Position numbers and translations under genes: made by a program | Shown here: positions 17,656 to 25,174 of the stretch, piece after piece | Numbering within the stretch: position 1 is the stretch's first letter | Layout: the number at the start of each line of letters is the position of its first letter | NCBI GenBank assembly: GCA_905478855.1 | Contig: CAJQKF010000020.1 | Coordinates: forward strand, 1 to 33,596 | DNA: 33,596 nucleotides | Source: an uncultured Gammaproteobacteria bacterium | GTDB lineage: Bacteria; Pseudomonadota; Gammaproteobacteria; Arenicellales; CAJQKF01 | Direction: 5' to 3' | Notes under the pieces: model-generated | What the model saw: the letters and a program-made list of their open reading frames with translations, nothing else | The model's database searches: none | What the model was told of the DNA's origin: nothing

Positions 17656-18699
17656 TTACAAAACCTGTTGACCTATTCCACCACGTAACTCACCTGCACC
17701 CGTACTACCCCACAACACGTTATGATCATCGGGTAGTTTTCGGCTATTGGCCATTGACAGCCATAGCCGGAGCAAAAGACGCTTGTGCTCTTGGTCGTGC
17801 CCATCTTCGAAAGCATTTCGTGCGTGATACACAACATGGTTATTCAGAAATTGTATGTCGCCGCGCTCTAATGTCATTGTAAAACAAAGTTCTTCGCAAA
17901 CCTCAGCCAACAGATCAAGAGCCTCCCATTGTTCGTCCCTGAGCCGTGGTGTGTCGTGTAATAACTGTGCGGCCTCGACATAGGTTCGGGAATAATGACT
18001 GGTAAATTTGCCATCGCAAATAGCAAAAACCGGAAGATCATACACTCTATTTGTACCATCATGTTCCTCACCAAGCCGTGATCGATAAAGGGGTTGATAA
18101 AGAACTTTAAGTAGATCAGGGCGTCGTTGTAAGATCTCATTATGCACGGCCTGAATACTTACAATTTTACTTCCACCGCCGTGTAATGCCTGAGATACCG
18201 TTAGTAATCCAACTACATCTATTCTGTCAGTATGGAAGCGTAATACCCCGTTACTGTATGTTCTGGCTTTTGAAGATAAAAATTTGGAATCAGCACTGTC
18301 TATGTGTTCGTGTTTGTTCGCTGGATCCCCGCCCTCGTCGCATATTTTACGCATTAGCTGGCCTTGATAATCTTGATACCGCGGTGAACCCAAGTGCACA
18401 CCCAAACCCATCCAGATTATCTGAAGTTCTTCGATAGAATATTTATCTACGGGTAAGCCAGTAAGCTTTACTAGGCCACGTTGATATTCAAGGTAGTTAG
18501 CAACTAACGCCAACTTCTCCGCAACGGCATTAAGCGGAAATAACTCAGCTTGAATCAACTCCCAGTCTAGTCTTTTGTCCTTAACAGCATGTAGAGCTGC
18601 ATCTATTTCCGATAACTCTGTGGATGTCCAAGGCATTACCCATGATCGATCAGATCGTAAATCCTCAGCCAACCAAACATCTTTGCCGCGTCTAATCAA
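17656..18699 (-). CDS. TauD/TfdA-family Fe(II)/2-oxoglutarate dioxygenase (A)
   Basis: 347 residues. The iron triad is His156-Thr-Asp158 (LRFHTDRIDVVG) with distal His292 (NNHVVYHARNAF), and Arg311 in LLLRLWLS is the probable 2-oxoglutarate anchor. Family enzymes hydroxylate an unactivated C-H, often next to a sulfonate, amine or ether, and consume 2-oxoglutarate and O2. The only usable start is a TTG at 18699. The N-terminal block KDVWLAEDL...W...LSEIDAAL looks like the conserved opening of this subgroup, which supports the TTG over the next ATG. The gene lies 47 bases after an IPNS-like oxygenase on the same strand. Two different oxygenase folds in one operon suggest sequential oxidations. 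Confidence 0.88.
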   Translation of the reverse strand: MIRRGKDVWLAEDLRSDRSWVMPWTSTELSEIDAALHAVKDKRLDWELIQAELFPLNAVAEKLALVANYLEYQRGLVKLTGLPVDKYSIEELQIIWMGLGVHLGSPRYQDYQGQLMRKICDEGGDPANKHEHIDSADSKFLSSKARTYSNGVLRFHTDRIDVVGLLTVSQALHGGGSKIVSIQAVHNEILQRRPDLLKVLYQPLYRSRLGEEHDGTNRVYDLPVFAICDGKFTSHYSRTYVEAAQLLHDTPRLRDEQWEALDLLAEVCEELCFTMTLERGDIQFLNNHVVYHARNAFEDGHDQEHKRLLLRLWLSMANSRKLPDDHNVLWGSTGAGELRGGIGQQVL

Positions 18700-18746
18700 T
18701 TTTTCACACTCGAACTTGTAGTTGTATTGTATGACTCACGCTTACT

Positions 18747-19772
18747 CTATATCAAAAAGTCGGATATCTGAACTTCCTTCCCGTAATCCGCATAATCACC
18801 AGAGGTTCTGCCGTTTCTAAATTTGCCCCAATTAATACTTCTGTATTGCGCAGGTTTAGATGCTGTAACAGTTGGAGGTAACGGCAATATTTCGCTATCT
18901 GCGCTGGGGTTAAAGAAAAATGGAATGCTGTACCGATCCTTCGAATCCATAGCGAGTACTCGATGCATGGCCGCCATATATTGATTATTCGACCAAACCT
19001 GCATCATATCCCCCGTATTAATAACAAACGCATTTTCTATCGGTTTGACGTTGTGCCAATACCCCTCACGATACACCTGCAAGCCACCTACCTGATCCTG
19101 CAGCAGCACCGTCAGTATGCCCGCATCAGTATGGTGATGGACACCTAGATCGGCAGTTGGCAGGTGTTCGACAGTGCTTCCATGAAGCGGATCAGATACC
19201 GGATAGTAGTTAAGTCTGGTAAAGCCTGTGTGATTCACAAAGTGCGAGTTTAGCGTATCGTTAGGAAGACCCAGCCCCGCACAAAACACTTGAGTTAGAT
19301 GACTCGCCAAAATGACACACTGCGCCTGATATTCTAGGAAAATACCACTCGATGGGAAATCTCTTGGCCAACGATTAGTACCCGAATAAATTGGATCTAC
19401 GCCAGGAACAGTAAAATCGAAAATTTCCTTTTTATCTCGCTGATTCTTGGTTAGTTCGTTGTTGTAGTAGCCCCAGGGGTTTTCAAACGTGCGACGAACC
19501 TCGTCTTTTTGTCGAGCGGTCTGTTTAAAGAAAAGAGCACACTGCTGTTTAACTTTCGTTATTAACTCACTCGAAATGCCATGATTTATAACCTGAAAAA
19601 AGCCCCAGTTTCGGCATGCGGTCTCGACTTCCTTAATGATGTTGTTCCGCGCTGAATCACCCGCTTCAGATCCAAACAACAAAGACATATCAATTACAGG
19701 AATTTGATCACTTAAATCCTCTAATTCAGCAACCGGTTGCTTATCGAGATCAATAGTCGTTAGATTATTCAT
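18747..19772 (-). CDS. Isopenicillin-N-synthase-family Fe(II) oxygenase
   Basis: 341 residues. An N-terminal DIOX_N-type region (IPVIDMSLLFG; WGFFQVINHGIS) is followed by the 2OG-FeII oxygenase core with His214-Thr-Asp216 (HHHTDAGILTVLLQD), distal His270 (AAMHRV) and Arg280-Tyr-Ser282 (RYSIPFFF), the 2-oxoglutarate clamp. The arginine-x-serine motif points to a 2-oxoglutarate user or an ethylene-forming-like enzyme, although IPNS itself shares it without 2-oxoglutarate. The stretch GYYNNELTKN...EIFDF recalls plant DOX-type enzymes. It is the first gene of a minus-strand pair with oxygenase A and is divergent from an MFS transporter. No NRPS or beta-lactam genes are near, so antibiotic biosynthesis is unlikely. 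Substrate unknown. Confidence 0.9.
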   Translation of the reverse strand: MNNLTTIDLDKQPVAELEDLSDQIPVIDMSLLFGSEAGDSARNNIIKEVETACRNWGFFQVINHGISSELITKVKQQCALFFKQTARQKDEVRRTFENPWGYYNNELTKNQRDKKEIFDFTVPGVDPIYSGTNRWPRDFPSSGIFLEYQAQCVILASHLTQVFCAGLGLPNDTLNSHFVNHTGFTRLNYYPVSDPLHGSTVEHLPTADLGVHHHTDAGILTVLLQDQVGGLQVYREGYWHNVKPIENAFVINTGDMMQVWSNNQYMAAMHRVLAMDSKDRYSIPFFFNPSADSEILPLPPTVTASKPAQYRSINWGKFRNGRTSGDYADYGKEVQISDFLI

Positions 19773-20097
19773 TTAGTCCACTAAAAACCTGCATTTATAA
19801 ATTACTCCTAAAAAATAACATTAAAGAGACTATTTCTTTTCAATGAACTGCAACGACTGATGAGCCGTACTAACGATGTGTCGACGCTTTAACAATGCGC
19901 CTAAAAACCGATTCGGTGATGATAATAATATATTTTTTTCTTGGTTAATAAAACAGATCGTTCCTGACGTACGAATAATGTCATTTTTATCAGATGAACA
20001 GCAACAATACGCTCGTTGATACCGATAAATACCCAACTATGGTGAATTTATGTTTTTCTACCGTGTTTAGTCGCAAATAGGGTCTATTTAGTAGTAG

Positions 20098-20107
20098 GCG
20101 ATAACAA
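20098..20107 (+). repeat. GCGATARCAA word, copy 2
   Basis: GCGATAACAA framed directly by GTAG and CTAC, a 4-bp stem with the word as its loop. It sits about 160 bases upstream of the MFS start at 20266. Identical to the copy at 4986. Confidence 0.3.
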
Positions 20108-20225
20108 CTACAATGAACCCTTAAAGTATCCACTGATACTTAACGTTCTCGGCCGTAAAAAATACAGCTAGTTAGATAAGTAGCTGAAAATATTCGATCA
20201 TATTATTTCGAACTCACGATAAATA

Positions 20226-20247
20226 TTGTTTAGTGTTAACTAGACAA
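20226..20247. promoter_or_regulatory. Imperfect palindrome just upstream of the MFS gene
   Basis: Arms TTGTTTAGT (20226-20234) and ACTAGACAA (20239-20247) are complementary except for one base, with GTTA between them. The site ends 18 bases before the ATG of the transporter, a position where a bound protein would block transcription or translation initiation. Candidate operator. Confidence 0.35.
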
Positions 20248-20265
20248 TAGAACACGACACACATC

Positions 20266-21492
20266 ATGTTTCAAAGACGCCTTCCAGATTCCCTAAGACA
20301 CGACCCGACACCAGGTGTAAGGGGATTTGCGATCCTATCAGCATTTGAGAGCACTGCCCGTGGCATTCTTATATCGGTATACCCGGTAACTATATACAGG
20401 GCCTTCCAAAGCACTGAAACAGTTTCGGAAATATATTTAGTAATTGGCTTTCTTTCCTTTCTGTTCGCCTTATCCACACCATGGATTTCAATGTATGTGC
20501 CAAGACGATGGCTTTACACTATCTCCGCTATATCTCTGATGGCTGGGGCATTATTAGCGGCGGTCGGTAGCCCTTGGTTTATTGCTGCGGGTCTTTCCTT
20601 AATGACCGTCTCAACCGTTGTTATAACCGTATGCTTCAACGCCTACGTAATGGATTATATTTCGCGTTCAAGACTTGGAGAAGTAGAATCCATGCGCTTG
20701 TTCTATAGTGGCGCGGCTTGGACCATTGGTCCGGTTCTGGGAGTTTGGTTAATGGATTGGTGGCAACCCGCGCCTTTTTTAGTGTCCGCCCTAGCTTCGT
20801 TGGTTCTTCTTGCAGTGTTCTGGACACTGCGACTCGGCAACGGCAAAGTTATTGCGAGAGCTCGGAGTAAACCACCAAACCCACTCGCCTTTATATTTGT
20901 TTTCTTAAAACAACCACGTTTAATCACAGGCTGGACATTTGCCGTGGTTCGCTCGAGTGGCTGGTGGGTATATATTGTATATGTACCCATTTTTGCCGTA
21001 GAAAATGGTTTTAGTGAGCAACTGGGTGGCATAGCATTATCGATATCTAACGGTCTGCTTTTCATTACACCACTGATTCTGAAATGGATTAATGGAAGGG
21101 TTCGCTACGCACTCAAGGTAGGTTTTATTGGAGCCGGGATATTCTTTCTGCTTGCCGCTATACTCGCGTTCAACGCTTCGGTTGCAATTCTCTTACTTAT
21201 TGGAGCATCGTTCTTCCTTATCATGCTCGATGTCTCAGCCGGGTTACCATTTTTAATGGCGGTGAAACCATCTCAACGTACTGAAATGTCCGCGGTGTAT
21301 GCGACCTATCGAGATGTTTCAGGCATTATAGCGCCCGGTGTTGCTAGACTTACGCTACTATTTGCGCCACTAGCCGCTGTTTTTATTGCAACCGCAGCTG
21401 GCCTGTTCGCAACAGCTGTACTCGCAAATCGCCTACACCCACGCCTTGGGAAAACCAAACCCGTTCCAGCAAAACAAGATATTCGTTTATAG
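20266..21492 (+). CDS. MFS transporter
   Basis: 408 residues with about 12 predicted helices and a central cytoplasmic loop rich in Arg/Lys (IARARSKPPNP, about residues 198-208). RGILISVYPVTIYRAF begins the first helix, and a short charged loop VPRRWLY lies between helices 2 and 3. It is divergent from the IPNS-like/TauD-like oxygenase operon, so it is a natural candidate to import that operon's substrate or export its product. Subfamily not recognised. It converges with the DUF924 gene, leaving 24 bases between stops. Confidence 0.85.
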   Translation: MFQRRLPDSLRHDPTPGVRGFAILSAFESTARGILISVYPVTIYRAFQSTETVSEIYLVIGFLSFLFALSTPWISMYVPRRWLYTISAISLMAGALLAAVGSPWFIAAGLSLMTVSTVVITVCFNAYVMDYISRSRLGEVESMRLFYSGAAWTIGPVLGVWLMDWWQPAPFLVSALASLVLLAVFWTLRLGNGKVIARARSKPPNPLAFIFVFLKQPRLITGWTFAVVRSSGWWVYIVYVPIFAVENGFSEQLGGIALSISNGLLFITPLILKWINGRVRYALKVGFIGAGIFFLLAAILAFNASVAILLLIGASFFLIMLDVSAGLPFLMAVKPSQRTEMSAVYATYRDVSGIIAPGVARLTLLFAPLAAVFIATAAGLFATAVLANRLHPRLGKTKPVPAKQDIRL

Positions 21493-21516
21493 GTTTAGCT
21501 GTGTTCTTCCACCCGT

Positions 21517-22053
21517 TCAAAAACTGGAACCAGGTTTATTTAAAAATTCTAACTCTGCAGCGGTTGATTCCCGTTTCAAGATCGTATTTCGATGAGGATA
21601 ACGCCCAAATTGATCAATGATTTTTTTATGACGCATCTCAAAATTTAAGGTGTTTTCATCAGTATTAGCAAACACATCCAAAGCGACAGCATGAATTACT
21701 GGGGATTCACTGTGCATAAAAGGCATGTACAGAAAATTACGTTCGGCACTCGTTAATTCGAGATCAGCCTGTGCAGATATAGCTTCTTGTGATAACACCA
21801 GCGCCAAGCAATCATAAGAAAATGCCTGGCGCATATTCCTAAACATATTTCTTGAAAACTGATCCAGTATTATTATTTCAGCTAGACGCCCCCGGGGAGT
21901 TTTTCTCCAACTATAAAGTTCACCCACGATAGCCTGTTGATGAATTTCAGAAAACCGGTCTATTATTAACTGGTCAAAGTCTTTATCTTTGATAAACCAT
22001 AATTTCTTATCAATTTCATTAAACCAAAAATCCGTAATCACAGCTGGCTGCAT
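21517..22053 (-). CDS. DUF924 family protein
   Basis: 178 residues from the ATG at 22053. A TTG four codons earlier (22065) overlaps the ribosome site GGAGAGG and is therefore not used. The sequence carries DUF924 hallmarks: ITDFWFNEIDKKLWFIKDKDFD at the N-terminus, LAEIIILDQFSRNMFRNM in the middle and YMPFMHSES, ending with FGRYPHRN and EFLNKPGSSF. The family is a small all-alpha cytoplasmic protein with a TPR-like fold and no established activity. It lies 102 bases downstream of the tartrate-dehydrogenase-like gene with a strong hairpin between them, so it may be a separate unit. Confidence 0.88.
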   Translation of the reverse strand: MQPAVITDFWFNEIDKKLWFIKDKDFDQLIIDRFSEIHQQAIVGELYSWRKTPRGRLAEIIILDQFSRNMFRNMRQAFSYDCLALVLSQEAISAQADLELTSAERNFLYMPFMHSESPVIHAVALDVFANTDENTLNFEMRHKKIIDQFGRYPHRNTILKRESTAAELEFLNKPGSSF

Positions 22054-22106
22054 AACCCTCTCCAAGTAACTTAAATCGTCTTTATCTAAACGTTACATTA
22101 GTCAAT

Positions 22107-22129
22107 ATTGCGATAGCAAATATCGCAAT
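22107..22129. repeat. Perfect 9-bp hairpin, contains GCGATAGCAA (copy 3)
   Basis: Arms ATTGCGATA (22107-22115) and TATCGCAAT (22121-22129) with the five-base loop GCAAA. It lies between the tartrate-dehydrogenase-like stop (22156) and the DUF924 start (22053). No T-run follows on the minus strand, so it is not a standard intrinsic terminator; an operator or mRNA processing/stabilising stem is more likely. Bases 22110-22119 are GCGATAGCAA. Confidence 0.45.
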
Positions 22130-22155
22130 TACGGCCACCGGTCTTAATTTTAAAC

Positions 22156-23223
22156 TTACTCGCCCAAACATTTAATTACAGAATCCGTAACGACACGGGT
22201 GGTAGCCACACCCCCTAGATCAGGTGTGTGATTATTTTTGTCTGCGGAAACCATTTCGATTGCGGCCATCAATTGTTCAGCTAAATCGCTCTGCTGAAGA
22301 TGCTCCAACATCATTACAATACTCCAGAACGTTCCCATGGGGTTCGCAACTCCTTTACCGGTAATATCAAATGCTGAGCCATGTATCGGCTCAAACATTG
22401 ATGGAACTGTTGAGTCCGGATTGATATTCGCTGTCGGCGCAATACCGATAGATCCAGCAAGGGCTGCCGCTAAATCGGACAAAACATCAGCGTGTAGGTT
22501 GGTTGCAACAATGGTATCTAAGGATTGGGGATCCATTGTCATTCTAACCGTCATTGCATCTACTAACATTTTATCCCAACGAACCTCAGGATATTGAGTA
22601 GATACCTCCGAGGCAATTTCATCCCACATCACCATACCGTGTCGTTGGGCATTGGACTTTGTAACAACGGTGAGTTTTCTTCTGGGCCGGGTCGATGCCA
22701 ATTGAAAGGCAAAATGCATAATCCGACTAACACCTTCGCGCGTAAAAATAGAAACATCGGTCGCGACCTCAGTCGGCAAGCCAACATGAGATCGACCTCC
22801 CTGTCCTGAATATTCTCCTTCGGAATTTTCCCTCACGATTATCCAGTCAAGATCGTTGGAAGTAACACCCTTAAGTGGACTTGTAATACCGGGTAAAATT
22901 CTTGTTGGACGAACATTGGCATACTGATCTAATGGTTGGCAGATAGCCAAGCGTAATCCCCATAGGGAAAGATGATCTGCCACGTCGGGCGCTCCTACTG
23001 CACCAAAAAGAATGGAATCGAATTCCCGAAGTTGCGTCACTCCATCTTTAGGCATAAACTGACCGCATTCTTTATACCGATCGGAACCCCAGTCGAAATG
23101 CTCAACAGTATAATCAAAGGTCTCACTTTTATCCGCTAATGCCTGCAACACTTCAAGTCCCGCTGCAATAACTTCTACACCAATACCATCTCCAGGAATT
23201 GCGGCTATGTTGTACTGTTTCAT
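22156..23223 (-). CDS. Tartrate / D-malate-type decarboxylating dehydrogenase
   Basis: 355 residues of the isocitrate/isopropylmalate dehydrogenase superfamily. IAAIPGDGIGVEV opens the protein. HLSLWGLRLAICQPLDQYAN holds the substrate-binding arginine region, VRENSEGEYSGQGGR is a superfamily block, and GSIGIAPTANIN and FEPIHGSAFDI form the NAD+ site. The YKECGQFMPKDG and LAICQPLDQYAN signatures place it with TtuC/DmlA (tartrate dehydrogenase, D-malate dehydrogenase) and not LeuB. It should oxidise and decarboxylate a 2-hydroxy-3-carboxy acid with NAD+. It is the last gene of the run CoA-binding, MetY, aldolase, Ldh2-type, this gene, spaced 24 bases after the Ldh2-type gene. Confidence 0.9.
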   Translation of the reverse strand: MKQYNIAAIPGDGIGVEVIAAGLEVLQALADKSETFDYTVEHFDWGSDRYKECGQFMPKDGVTQLREFDSILFGAVGAPDVADHLSLWGLRLAICQPLDQYANVRPTRILPGITSPLKGVTSNDLDWIIVRENSEGEYSGQGGRSHVGLPTEVATDVSIFTREGVSRIMHFAFQLASTRPRRKLTVVTKSNAQRHGMVMWDEIASEVSTQYPEVRWDKMLVDAMTVRMTMDPQSLDTIVATNLHADVLSDLAAALAGSIGIAPTANINPDSTVPSMFEPIHGSAFDITGKGVANPMGTFWSIVMMLEHLQQSDLAEQLMAAIEMVSADKNNHTPDLGGVATTRVVTDSVIKCLGE

Positions 23224-23247
23224 ATTTTTTTAGTTCAAATTAGTTAA

Positions 23248-24294
23248 TTACAAAACGTCGAGTTCACGTGCCGTTTCCTGTATCTGCTGCCAAATATTCT
23301 TTGGTAGCGCTAGATCGAGATGACGATTTTTTTCACGCAAATCCCGCTCACGCTCTCCTGGGATTTCCACCTTCTCAAAACCAGGAGCAGGTGGACAATC
23401 ACGCAATTCCTGCAAGATTTCTTCTGCAACCGTCTGTAATGTACTCGGCTCCTGATAACGCTTTGTGTCGATTGCAATCATTAACCAGTTGCACTCCGTA
23501 ACAACTGGCCCTAGCATAGCCTCAGCAATCATTTCAGCTGCCACCGAAAGTGCATAACCTTTTGCCCCTCCAGCAGGCAATAATGCACCGCCGTCAAAGT
23601 AATCCTGGGGGTCGCACGTAGGCTTACCTTCAGAGTCGATGATTGCACCTTCTGGCAATTTTGCCCCTGCAGTGAGAGCCGAGTACACCCAGCCACCGGC
23701 AACCGCTGAAGTAGCAAAGTCCAAAACCACCGGACCACGATCGCCAGCAGGAACACCTATACAGTATGGGTTCGTCGATAATAAAGGCTTAGCGCCGCCG
23801 TAGGGAGCCACCAGACGCCAGTTCTTACTACCGCCACCACCAATTATGATTAGCAGATACCCTTGCGATGCGGCCTCGTCAGCAAACGCACCCAGACGTC
23901 CGGTATGCCCAATATTGCGCAGCGTAATTGCAGCAATACCACGTTTTTCTGCCTCGGCACATACATGTTGTTGAGCCATGTTCATTGCCGGTATACCAAT
24001 CCCGCCAAAAGCATTGACTTCCATTGCGCCTCGGCCATTATCTTTCAATTCCGGCAAGACATTCGATTTTAGATAGCCCGTTCGATAATACTCAACATAT
24101 TGAATAACCCGCCATATACCGTGAGATTCCACACCACAGTAATTAGCATCGATTAAATGTTCCACGACTATCTGAGCAACCGTGCTAGTGACACCCATCT
24201 TTTCCAACATACGTATTGCCATGTCTGCGGCCTCAGCGGCAGAAACCATAATCCTTGGTTCAGATAGTTCTAATTTACTTCGGGAATCCGTCAT
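23248..24294 (-). CDS. Ldh2-type malate/L-lactate dehydrogenase family oxidoreductase
   Basis: 348 residues. GVESHGIWRV (about 55-63), NIGHTGRLGAFA with catalytic His130, SKNWRLVAPYGG, LLSTNPYCIGVP and LDFATSAVA mark the NAD(P)-dependent malate/sulfolactate/ureidoglycolate dehydrogenase family, which has its own non-Rossmann fold. The segment after DFATSAVA reads GGWVYSALTAG, where relatives usually have a GK-x-type sequence, so cofactor or substrate preference may differ. A 2-hydroxy acid is the likely substrate. A purine-rich AGAAGAG lies directly against the ATG. It sits between the class II aldolase (26 bases upstream) and the tartrate-dehydrogenase-like gene, suggesting a shared hydroxy-acid pathway. 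Confidence 0.88.
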   Translation of the reverse strand: MTDSRSKLELSEPRIMVSAAEAADMAIRMLEKMGVTSTVAQIVVEHLIDANYCGVESHGIWRVIQYVEYYRTGYLKSNVLPELKDNGRGAMEVNAFGGIGIPAMNMAQQHVCAEAEKRGIAAITLRNIGHTGRLGAFADEAASQGYLLIIIGGGGSKNWRLVAPYGGAKPLLSTNPYCIGVPAGDRGPVVLDFATSAVAGGWVYSALTAGAKLPEGAIIDSEGKPTCDPQDYFDGGALLPAGGAKGYALSVAAEMIAEAMLGPVVTECNWLMIAIDTKRYQEPSTLQTVAEEILQELRDCPPAPGFEKVEIPGERERDLREKNRHLDLALPKNIWQQIQETARELDVL

Positions 24295-24320
24295 CTCTTC
24301 TACCGAACGGTTCTCAGCTT

Positions 24321-25133
24321 TCAGTCAAACATATCCGGCTGAGTGCGTGTCAAGTTATCGTAAACGGCCTGAAAATGCAGCCATCCAATATACTCACTGC
24401 CTACATGTGTCCTGCTGTAACGCGCTTTATCTGGCGTAATCTCTATCGGCTGATGCCCACTTGCATCAATCAATAACTGTTGCTGACAGCAGCGCTCAAG
24501 CCCAATAAACCAGAAAGCAGCTGCATCGATACTGTGTCGACTACCGGTAAGTAAACCATGATTTTGATGAATTGCGGCTTTAACCCCACTAAACGCTTTG
24601 GCAACATTTAACCCAGCTTTTTCCTCAACAGCCACTTGACCTGCTTCTTCTCGAATAACTACATGATCTTCAAAGAAACATGCTGCATCCTGAGTGATGG
24701 GCGAAAGTTCTCTACCTAGTGCCGCAAATGCGGTTCCATAAATAGTATGGGCATGACACATTGCAACGATATCTGAATGCATAGCATGCACGGCCGCGTG
24801 CAATACGAAACCCGCACGATTTAACGCGTAGTTTCCTTCAATAACCATTCCATCGTGGTTAACCCGTATCAGATTCGAAAGTTTAACTTCAGAGAAATGG
24901 ACAGCCATTGGATTAGTCCAATATGTGTCAAAATACTCAGGGTCACGGACGGTGAGATGTCCGGCAAAGCCGTAGTCGAGACTATTCAATGCGAATGCTC
25001 TACATGCCGCCACTAAATGGCATTTTCGATAATTTCGTTCATCCATGTGATTATCAAAATCGGGGCGCTCAGGAAAAATCAAGTCACCTTGTTCTGGCTG
25101 ATAAATCGATTCTCTCGTAGTCGTATCAAACAT
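24321..25133 (-). CDS. Class II aldolase/adducin family protein
   Basis: 270 residues. The zinc-binding signature of fuculose-phosphate-aldolase-like proteins is visible: His-Ala-His in AMCHAHTIYG and the third histidine in AIHQNHGLLTGS. The N-terminal glycine-rich loop GFAGHLTVRDPE normally holds the phosphate or carboxylate of the substrate. This longer (about 260-270 residue) subgroup is found in many catabolic operons with varied retro-aldol or decarboxylase roles. Here its neighbours are two 2-hydroxy-acid dehydrogenases, pointing to a hydroxylated carboxylic acid more than a phosphosugar; no kinase is nearby. Confidence 0.88.
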   Translation of the reverse strand: MFDTTTRESIYQPEQGDLIFPERPDFDNHMDERNYRKCHLVAACRAFALNSLDYGFAGHLTVRDPEYFDTYWTNPMAVHFSEVKLSNLIRVNHDGMVIEGNYALNRAGFVLHAAVHAMHSDIVAMCHAHTIYGTAFAALGRELSPITQDAACFFEDHVVIREEAGQVAVEEKAGLNVAKAFSGVKAAIHQNHGLLTGSRHSIDAAAFWFIGLERCCQQQLLIDASGHQPIEITPDKARYSRTHVGSEYIGWLHFQAVYDNLTRTQPDMFD

Positions 25134-25174
25134 AAATTTTAACCATCTATAACTAGTTCTAGAAAAAGAAAAAA

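Larger units (their letters stand above)
19773..20265. other. 493-base divergent intergenic region
   Basis: The longest non-coding gap. A 68-codon minus-strand reading frame (19830-20036) has no family resemblance and no ribosome site, and is not called. Visible elements are a small palindrome ACCGA-T-TCGGT (19907-19917), a T-run near 19932, the word GCGATAACAA (20098-20107) and the imperfect palindrome at 20226-20247. A small RNA or long leader is possible but cannot be shown from sequence alone. Confidence 0.5.

Noticed and set aside
7964..19772. Secondary-metabolite biosynthetic cluster (DegT aminotransferase, IPNS-like oxygenase, efflux pair)
   Set aside because: No NRPS, PKS, RiPP precursor, carrier protein, glycosyltransferase or sugar-nucleotide genes; the remaining genes are catabolic types.
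19830..20036. 68-codon minus-strand reading frame in the long intergenic region
   Set aside because: No family resemblance, unusual composition (three consecutive Cys), no ribosome site; likely a chance open frame.
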